Source of the DNA: RUG572 sp964386385
Lineage (GTDB): Bacteria > Verrucomicrobiota > Kiritimatiellia > RFP12 > UBA1067
Assembly: GCA_964386385.1 (NCBI GenBank)
Contig: CAYLRN010000052.1
Span: forward strand, 1 to 6,231
Reading direction: 5' to 3'
Length of the DNA stretch: 6,231 nt
Shown here: positions 1 to 3,209 of the stretch, in pieces
Layout: each line of letters starts with the position of its first letter
How positions within the stretch are numbered: the stretch's first letter is position 1
The notes under the pieces: model-generated
What the model saw: only the letters and a program-made list of their open reading frames with translations
What the model was told of the DNA's origin: nothing
Database searches by the model: none
Translations under genes and position numbers: made by a program

Positions 1-1
1 G

Positions 2-109
2 CTCGAGGGGAACGAGATCCCGGAGCCGCACGAGCTGGAGTGGCCGCCCTGGCGCTCGTTCGCGTTGAGTGACGGCGTGGAGGTGGCGGAAGGGGGCGCG
101 GAGGAATGA
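2..109 (+). CDS. 3' end of an unidentified upstream gene (partial)
   Basis: An open frame enters from the left edge and ends at TGA 107-109, giving the last 35 residues of a protein. The tail is acidic and proline/tryptophan-containing (EWPPW near the middle, ending GGAEE). Its stop overlaps the ATG of the next gene as ATGA (106-109), the same coupling used elsewhere in this operon, which supports it being real coding sequence. There is too little sequence to assign a family. By position it precedes the accessory block of a virion operon, so a head or accessory protein is possible, but nothing seen proves that. Confidence 0.55.
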   Translation, partial: LEGNEIPEPHELEWPPWRSFALSDGVEVAEGGAEE

Positions 110-291
110 GTTTCCACGCGGATGACGGAGAGAGGCCGTGCACGATCTGCGGACGTCCCGCCGTGGCGTTCACGCTCGTCCCGATATCGGAGGGCGGCGG
201 ACGGATCATGCTCTGCGCGGAGCACGAGCGGGAGGCCGACAGGCGGTTCCGCGCCATGCTCCGCGAAATGGCGGGGGAGGGCGCGGAGTGA
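106..291 (+). CDS. Small putative zinc-binding protein (CxxC...CxxH)
   Basis: A 61-residue protein with a CxxC pair (C12, C15) and a CxxH pair (C37, H40) separated by 21 residues. This layout fits one tetrahedral zinc site, as in small zinc-ribbon proteins. After the second pair comes a charged helix (about residues 40-56, rich in E and R). No signal or membrane segment is present, so it is probably cytoplasmic. The ATG overlaps the upstream stop, and a GGAGG at 100-104 lies very close to it, so initiation may rely on translational coupling. The stop overlaps the GTG of the following gene. No specific family is recognised. Zinc binding is inferred only from Cys/His spacing; a structural fold without metal is also possible. 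Confidence 0.7.
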   Translation: MSFHADDGERPCTICGRPAVAFTLVPISEGGGRIMLCAEHEREADRRFRAMLREMAGEGAE

Positions 292-569
292 CGCGGGCGC
301 GGGCGATAGACGCGATCGAGGGGCTGCTGCAGCTCCACATGGCCGACGGGGAGTTCCTGTCGGCGGAGGAGTTCGACGCGCTCCTCTTCGCGCAGAACTC
401 GCTCCGCGTCGACGAGGCGCTCGGACGCATCGAGCGGGAGGGACGCGCTCCCGCGCGTCCGCCGTCGCGTGTTCCCGGTCGCGCGGGAGCGCGACCCTCC
501 CGCATGGACGAGACGGCGGCGCGTCCGGCTTTGCGGACGGGGCGCACTTATGAAAGGAGAACGCAATGA
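288..569 (+). CDS. Hypothetical protein with a repeat-derived C-terminal tail
   Basis: A 93-residue protein read from GTG 288, which overlaps the previous stop (GTGA) and has a good Shine-Dalgarno (GGGGGAGG, 273-280) about 7 nt upstream. Earlier ATGs in this frame (e.g. 138) would run across the zinc-protein gene and are disfavoured. Residues 1-49 form a normal-looking, acidic, mostly helical segment (HMADGEFLSAEEFDALLF). From about residue 47 the sequence becomes Arg/Pro/Ala-rich (GRIER, APARP, GARPSR) because it translates a 23-bp inverted repeat (434-456 with 481-503) and a second hairpin (522-539). The helical half is probably the functional part and the tail an insertion or extension. 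The stop overlaps the next ATG (566-569). Function unknown. Confidence 0.6.
   Translation: MTRARAIDAIEGLLQLHMADGEFLSAEEFDALLFAQNSLRVDEALGRIEREGRAPARPPSRVPGRAGARPSRMDETAARPALRTGRTYERRTQ
434..503. repeat. Palindromic element: 23-bp inverted repeat with 24-nt loop
   Basis: The left arm (434-456) and right arm (481-503) are complementary at 22 of 23 positions, around a 24-nt loop (457-480). Each arm is itself a small palindrome (GCGGGAG with CTCCCGC), so the element can fold as one long hairpin or as two small ones. The right arm with 5 bases of flank (476-503) is repeated exactly at 1947-1974. It lies wholly inside the 93-aa gene, where the arms are read as EGRAPAR and RAGARPSR. This resembles REP-type or coding palindromic elements described in other bacteria. 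Confidence 0.75.
522..539. repeat. Short hairpin CGTCCG-loop-CGGACG, copy 1
   Basis: A 6-bp stem (522-527 with 534-539) closes a 6-nt loop. The 18 bases match 1870-1887 at 16 positions, with both differences in the loop. It is at the 3' end of the 93-aa gene, 11 nt before the start codon region of the next gene's leader, and has no T-run after it, so it is not a convincing terminator. Confidence 0.55.
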
Positions 570-1192
570 ACAGTTCAGGACGCATTGAACGCGCCGGCAG
601 ACGCCCCGCCCTCGCGGCGGCGCTCCTGGCGATGGCGCTTCCGCTCGTCGCGGGCGGCCTGTGGGACGGAATCACCAACGTCGTCGCCACGCTGAAGTCG
701 GACGGCACGACGAACCTCTGGACGGAGGCGGACCTCGTGGACGCGCTGGGGCTGCTGAACCGCCGCTACTGGCGGGACATGGAGACGGCTTCGGGGCGCA
801 GGGACTGGCACGGCGCGGTTGCGTCGTCCACGTTCCGCGCCGTGACGAACGGGGCGGCGGTCACGCCGGTCCGCGTGGACGTCTTCGCGGACGGCTACGT
901 CCACTCGGAGACGGGGGCGGCGCGGCGGGTCCTCACGCCCGCCGAAACGGCGGCCCTGATCGCGAAGAGGAAGGACGCGGCGGCGCGGACGAAGGCCGCG
1001 CTTGAATCGCAGCTTGCGGCCTGGGAGGCGGTGGTTGCGCAGGGCGTCGGGACGGACGCGGCGCAGCGTCTCGCGTTCGCCCGCGCCGTCGTCGGCGCGG
1101 AGGACTGCCGGACGCGGCTCGCAAGGCTTGAATCGTCGGCGGCCACGAACGTGGTGGACGTCGTCGTGACGCCGCAGACGGGAGGGGACTGA
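566..1192 (+). CDS. Probable exported protein of unknown function
   Basis: A 208-residue protein starting at ATG 566, overlapping the upstream stop, with AAAGGAGA at 553-560 about 5 nt before it. The N-terminus looks like a signal peptide: a basic n-region (R6, R9, R12, R13), a hydrophobic core from about residue 15 to 29 (ALAAALLAMALPLVAGG), and a possible cleavage near residues 30-31. It could instead be an uncleaved anchor. The middle (about 32-125) is a mixed soluble domain with a WTEADLVDALGLLNRRYW segment. Residues about 128-190 are Ala/Arg/Glu-rich and likely one or two long helices. A single Cys lies in the helical region. Residues 5-15 (GRIERAGRRPA) resemble the repeat-encoded tail of the previous gene. 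No family is recognised. Its place before a membrane protein suggests an envelope role. Confidence 0.7.
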   Translation: MNSSGRIERAGRRPALAAALLAMALPLVAGGLWDGITNVVATLKSDGTTNLWTEADLVDALGLLNRRYWRDMETASGRRDWHGAVASSTFRAVTNGAAVTPVRVDVFADGYVHSETGAARRVLTPAETAALIAKRKDAAARTKAALESQLAAWEAVVAQGVGTDAAQRLAFARAVVGAEDCRTRLARLESSAATNVVDVVVTPQTGGD

Positions 1193-1194
1193 CC

Positions 1195-1518
1195 ATGTGC
1201 GACAGGATGCACTTCGACGACCTGGAGCACAAGGTCGAGGAGGTCAAGGATTCCGTGGCGGAGGTGAAGACGGACATGACCGCCTACCACAACCGGACGG
1301 ACGAGCGGCTGAAGACGCTCTTCTCGTCCGTGGAGCGCCTGTACGCGTCACTTGACCGGCTGTCCGCGTCCGCCACCTCGCTCGTGCGCGTCCTTATCGC
1401 GTCTCTGATATTCATCGTGACGGTGTCCGTGTTCGCGCTCGTCTACGGCGCGGTCGGGCAGCAGGGCTTCAACGCCGTCACGCGGGCGGCGGCGTCCGCG
1501 CCCGCGTCGCAGAGGTGA
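1195..1518 (+). CDS. XhlA-like coiled-coil membrane protein, possible holin accessory
   Basis: A 107-residue protein with GGGAGGGG (1180-1187) about 7 nt upstream of ATG 1195 and only 2 nt after the previous stop. Residues about 6-58 form a charged heptad-like helix (DLEHKVEEVKDSVAEVKTDM, then RTDERLKTLFSSVERLYASL). Residues about 63-87 form one strongly hydrophobic span (LIASLIFIVTVSVFALVYGA), followed by a 20-residue Ala/Ser-rich tail. N-terminal coiled coil followed by one membrane helix is the layout of the XhlA family, small phage-encoded proteins associated with host lysis, and of other phage holin-accessory proteins. The match is by architecture, not by a diagnostic motif. Lysis function is inferred; no endolysin is present in the window to confirm a lysis cassette. 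A tail-associated or exclusion membrane protein is an alternative. Confidence 0.6.
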   Translation: MCDRMHFDDLEHKVEEVKDSVAEVKTDMTAYHNRTDERLKTLFSSVERLYASLDRLSASATSLVRVLIASLIFIVTVSVFALVYGAVGQQGFNAVTRAAASAPASQR

Positions 1519-1522
1519 GGCG

Positions 1523-1537
1523 GAAGTTCGGAACTTC
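1523..1537. repeat. 15-nt perfect palindrome in an AT-richer gene junction
   Basis: GAAGTTC (1523-1529) and GAACTTC (1531-1537) are perfect 7-nt inverted arms separated by one base. They lie in the 37-nt gap between the membrane protein and the DUF1353 gene, one of the few AT-richer places in the window. A third related half-site, GAGTTC, follows at 1544-1549. The near-continuous dyad suits a dimeric DNA-binding protein better than an RNA hairpin, because a 1-nt loop cannot form without opening base pairs. No convincing -35/-10 pair is visible beside it, so an operator role is a guess. Confidence 0.45.
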
Positions 1538-1555
1538 ATATCGGAGTTCAGTAAA

Positions 1556-2032
1556 ATGAAAGAAAAATGCACTATGGTGAACAAGATTCAGATGCCGGTT
1601 CTCAAGGCCCGCCTCGACGGCAGGTGGGAGGTGTACTTGGCGTACTGCCACGTGCCGCGCGGGTTCGTGACGGACGGCGCGTCGGTGCCGCGCCTCCTGT
1701 GGCGCGTGTGCGGCCACCCGATGGAGGCGCCCGCCGTGGCGGCGGCGGTGATGCACGACTGGGACTACGCCGCCGGGAAGGTCCCGCGCGCCGACGCGGA
1801 CAGGCGGTTCAGGGAGAACCTGGCTCTCTGCGGCGTCGGTTTCGCCCGCCGCTGGCTCTTCTGGCTCGCCGTCCGCCTTTTCGGACGGCGGCGCTACGCC
1901 CGCCCGGCGCGTCCGCCGGCGCATGGGGACGGGCCGGGGGGCGGAGCGGTCGCGCGGGAGCGCGACCCTCCCGCGGGGCGCCCCGCGGCCGGCGCGGCCG
2001 CTTTTCAACTTAACCACTTAAAAGGCAAATGA
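1556..2032 (+). CDS. DUF1353 family phage protein with a repeat-derived C-terminal extension
   Basis: A 158-residue protein. Residues about 12-110 carry the DUF1353 hallmarks: GFVTDGASVPRLLWR (36-50) with the TDGASVP core, then VMHDWDYAAGK (65-75) with the HD pair, then RADADRRF (78-85), and a closing hydrophobic helix (RRWLFWLAVRLFG, 98-110). The family occurs in many tailed phages and prophages, often among tail or lysis genes, and has no settled biochemical role to my knowledge. The start is uncertain: ATG 1556 has GGAG at 1543-1546 with 9-nt spacing, while ATG 1574 has only an A-rich leader. Residues about 111-158 are Arg/Pro/Gly/Ala-rich and translate a cluster of palindromic DNA (1868-2001), so this extension is probably not part of the family fold. 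The stop at 2030-2032 lies just before the lipoprotein gene. Confidence 0.85.
   Translation: MKEKCTMVNKIQMPVLKARLDGRWEVYLAYCHVPRGFVTDGASVPRLLWRVCGHPMEAPAVAAAVMHDWDYAAGKVPRADADRRFRENLALCGVGFARRWLFWLAVRLFGRRRYARPARPPAHGDGPGGGAVARERDPPAGRPAAGAAAFQLNHLKGK
1868..1889. repeat. Short hairpin GCCGTCCG-loop-CGGACGGC, copy 2
   Basis: An 8-bp perfect stem (1868-1875 with 1882-1889) closes the 6-nt loop CCTTTT. Its core 1870-1887 is a 16/18 match to 522-539. It overlaps the codons for the end of the DUF1353 domain (about residues 105-112), so part of the stem is constrained by coding. No T-run follows the stem. Confidence 0.55.
1947..1974. repeat. Second copy of the 28-nt palindromic repeat
   Basis: All 28 bases are identical to 476-503. 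Only the right arm of the element is present here; no matching left arm is seen upstream. It sits in the 3' part of the DUF1353 gene, in a different reading frame from the first copy (read here as VARERDPPA, there as GRAGARPSR), so the conservation is at DNA or RNA level and not protein level. Confidence 0.8.
1971..1988. repeat. 18-bp perfect palindrome
   Basis: CCGCGGGGC is followed directly by its reverse complement GCCCCGCGG, giving a perfect 18-bp palindrome with no spacer. It overlaps the last 4 bases of the 28-nt repeat and runs into the next hairpin (1985-2001). In such GC-rich DNA short palindromes arise easily, but 18 perfect base pairs stand out. It lies in the C-terminal extension of the DUF1353 gene. 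Confidence 0.5.
1985..2005 (+). terminator. Possible weak intrinsic terminator or mRNA hairpin
   Basis: GCGGCCG (1985-1991), the 3-nt loop GCG, then CGGCCGC (1995-2001) form a 7-bp all-GC stem followed by TTTT (2002-2005). The stem and T-run have the form of an intrinsic terminator, but the T-run is short and the structure lies about 30 nt before the end of the DUF1353 reading frame. If active it would lower transcription of the lipoprotein and tail genes. It may instead be an mRNA-stabilising hairpin or a chance palindrome. Confidence 0.3.
2009..2019 (+). promoter_or_regulatory. Junction motif CTTAACCRCTT, copy 1
   Basis: CTTAACCACTT lies 27 nt before the lipoprotein start (2046) and 8 nt after a CGGCCG (1995-2000). 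The same arrangement occurs before the tail adaptor gene at 2572-2592. Its function is unknown. The AT-rich patch in a very GC-rich context and its repeated position before genes suggest a transcription or translation signal, but no -10/-35 pair can be assigned. Confidence 0.35.
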
Positions 2033-2045
2033 AAGGACAATGAAG

Positions 2046-2564
2046 ATGAAAACGCTGTTGCCAATGACGATTCTCCTCTGCGCGGCGGGATGCCGCGTGG
2101 TGGAGGTGGAGAACAGGGGCGAGGAGATCGCCAGGGACGCGGAGGGGAAGCCCGTCACGCTCTCCGACGGGACGATACAGACCGTCAAGAGGGGCTGGAG
2201 CGTCTACCACAACCAGCACTGGATGTGGACGAAGATGGACACGATGGAGGCGGACGTGAAGAAAGACGAGATACGCTTCGCGATGGGCGGGCTGAACTCC
2301 GAGCCGTCGGAGAAGCTGGGGCAGCTCGTCCAGACGTCGTTCGACGGCGCGGGCGGACTCGCGGCGAAGATCGGCGCGGCGGTCGTGACGGCGGGCGGGA
2401 GCGTAGCGTCCGATTCGACCCTCGCGGCGATACAGACGCTCGTGGGCAATTTCGCCGCGAAGGGCGGCGACGCGGAGAAGGCGACGGTCACGGCGAAGGA
2501 CGGCTCCGTCACCGTCACGGACGGCTCCGTGACCTGCACCGACGGCGCGTGCTACGACAAGTAG
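2046..2564 (+). CDS. Probable lipoprotein with DGSVT repeats at the C-terminus
   Basis: A 172-residue protein from ATG 2046 (174 from ATG 2040). GAAAGGA at 2031-2037 is 8 nt from 2046 but only 2 nt from 2040, so 2046 is preferred. The N-terminus is a lipoprotein signal: Lys residues, a hydrophobic stretch and a lipobox-like end LLCAAGC with the modifiable Cys at residue 16 (18 from 2040). Ala at -3 is acceptable but not the commonest residue. A soluble segment follows (GWSVYHNQHWMWTKMDTM, about 50-67), then an Ala/Gly-rich helix (LAAKIGAAVVTAGG, about 105-118). The last 25 residues hold imperfect 7-residue repeats, KDGSVTV, TDGSVTC, TDGACYD, with two late cysteines that could pair. Likely envelope-anchored. 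Candidate roles are outer-spanin-like lysis, superinfection exclusion or conversion; no family is recognised. Confidence 0.75.
   Translation: MKTLLPMTILLCAAGCRVVEVENRGEEIARDAEGKPVTLSDGTIQTVKRGWSVYHNQHWMWTKMDTMEADVKKDEIRFAMGGLNSEPSEKLGQLVQTSFDGAGGLAAKIGAAVVTAGGSVASDSTLAAIQTLVGNFAAKGGDAEKATVTAKDGSVTVTDGSVTCTDGACYDK
2498..2546 (+). repeat. 21-nt-period tandem repeat in the lipoprotein 3' end
   Basis: GGACGGCTCCGT occurs at 2498-2509 and again at 2519-2530, exactly 21 nt apart, and a degenerate third unit begins at 2538 (ACCGACGGC). The units encode DGSVT-type heptads. The period is a whole number of codons, as expected of coding-sequence duplication. Confidence 0.65.
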
Positions 2565-2581
2565 CCGGGCACGGCCGCGCG

Positions 2582-2600
2582 CTTAACCGCTTTACCGCTT
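2582..2600 (+). promoter_or_regulatory. Junction motif CTTAACCRCTT, copy 2, with a partial tandem
   Basis: CTTAACCGCTT (2582-2592) is followed directly by TACCGCTT (2593-2600), a near-duplicate of its second half. It ends 8 nt before the tail adaptor ATG at 2609 and lies 4 nt after CGGCCG (2572-2577). It fills most of the 44-nt gap between the lipoprotein and the tail gene. There is no Shine-Dalgarno here, so the motif may be connected with how this gene is expressed. Confidence 0.35.
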
Positions 2601-2608
2601 GATCCCCT

Positions 2609-3208
2609 ATGGACAGAACCGAGATATGCAACAGGGCGCTTGCCGTCCTCGGACACGACAGGACGGTCGAAGACCTCGACGGCGTGGACGCGGAGACCGG
2701 CGAGTTCCTCGACGGGTCCACGGAGGCGCACCGCTGCCGCCTCCTCTTCGACGACGCGCTTCTGCACTGCCTGACCGCGCACGACTGGGACTTCGCCGCC
2801 GTCGAGGTCCCCGTCGTCCCCTCGTGCGCGGGGCCGGACGGCTTCGCCCGCGTCCCCCTGCCGGGGGACTGCCTCAGGGTGTGCGGCGTCCGGGACGCGG
2901 ACGGGCGGCCGGCGGAGTGCCGCCGCGCCGGGGGCGTCCTGCGTGTGCGCCTTCGCGGGCGCGGCGCGGCCGTACTGCGCTACGTCTCGTCGGACGTGGA
3001 CGTGGAGGAGCTCCCGTTCCGCTTCAGGGACGCGCTCGTGCACCGCCTGGCGGCGATGCTCTGCGGGCCGATGTACGGCAGCGACTCGAAGACGCAGTCG
3101 TACGAGACGCTGGCGCGGGCGAAGGCGTCGGAGGCCATAGCCGCCGAGGCGGACGAGACGGCGTACATGGGCGAACCCGAGAACCCGTTCCTCGCGGCGA
3201 GGAGGTAG
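2609..3208 (+). CDS. Tail tubular protein A-like head-to-tail adaptor (T7 gp11 type)
   Basis: A 199-residue protein, close to T7 gp11 (about 196 aa). The N-terminus EICNRALAVLGH (5-16) followed by a spaced helix and STEAHRCRLLFDDALLHCLTAHDWDFA (37-63, shown here by its HDW at 58-60) matches the usual gp11-family pattern of N-x-AL-x-x-LG, then A-x-x-C-x-x-x-(F/Y)-D, then H-x-W-x-FA. A beta-rich middle with RVPLPGDCLRV (81-91) and C-terminal helices (about 140-185) complete the fold. In T7 this protein forms a 12-mer ring between portal and nozzle. The start is fixed: a TGA in the same frame at 2600-2602 leaves ATG 2609 as the first start, though no Shine-Dalgarno precedes it. Eight or so cysteines is unusual for a virion protein. 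The next gene starts 1 nt after its stop. Confidence 0.85.
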   Translation: MDRTEICNRALAVLGHDRTVEDLDGVDAETGEFLDGSTEAHRCRLLFDDALLHCLTAHDWDFAAVEVPVVPSCAGPDGFARVPLPGDCLRVCGVRDADGRPAECRRAGGVLRVRLRGRGAAVLRYVSSDVDVEELPFRFRDALVHRLAAMLCGPMYGSDSKTQSYETLARAKASEAIAAEADETAYMGEPENPFLAARR

Positions 3209-3209
3209 C

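Noticed and set aside
138..287. Upstream extension of the 93-aa gene to ATG 138
   Set aside because: It would overlap almost all of the CxxC/CxxH gene in another frame; GTG 288 has a Shine-Dalgarno and stop/start coupling.
550..588. 12-codon mini-ORF before the exported protein (ATG 550)
   Set aside because: It overlaps the ribosome site of ATG 566 and has no site of its own; too short to support as a leader peptide.
1527..1557. Possible sigma70-like promoter (TTCGGA, then TAAAAT)
   Set aside because: Spacing is about 19 nt, the -35 match is poor, and the -10-like hexamer overlaps the start codon.
434..1988. CRISPR array
   Set aside because: Only two copies of the 28-nt repeat, about 1.47 kb apart, lying inside genes, with no regular spacers.
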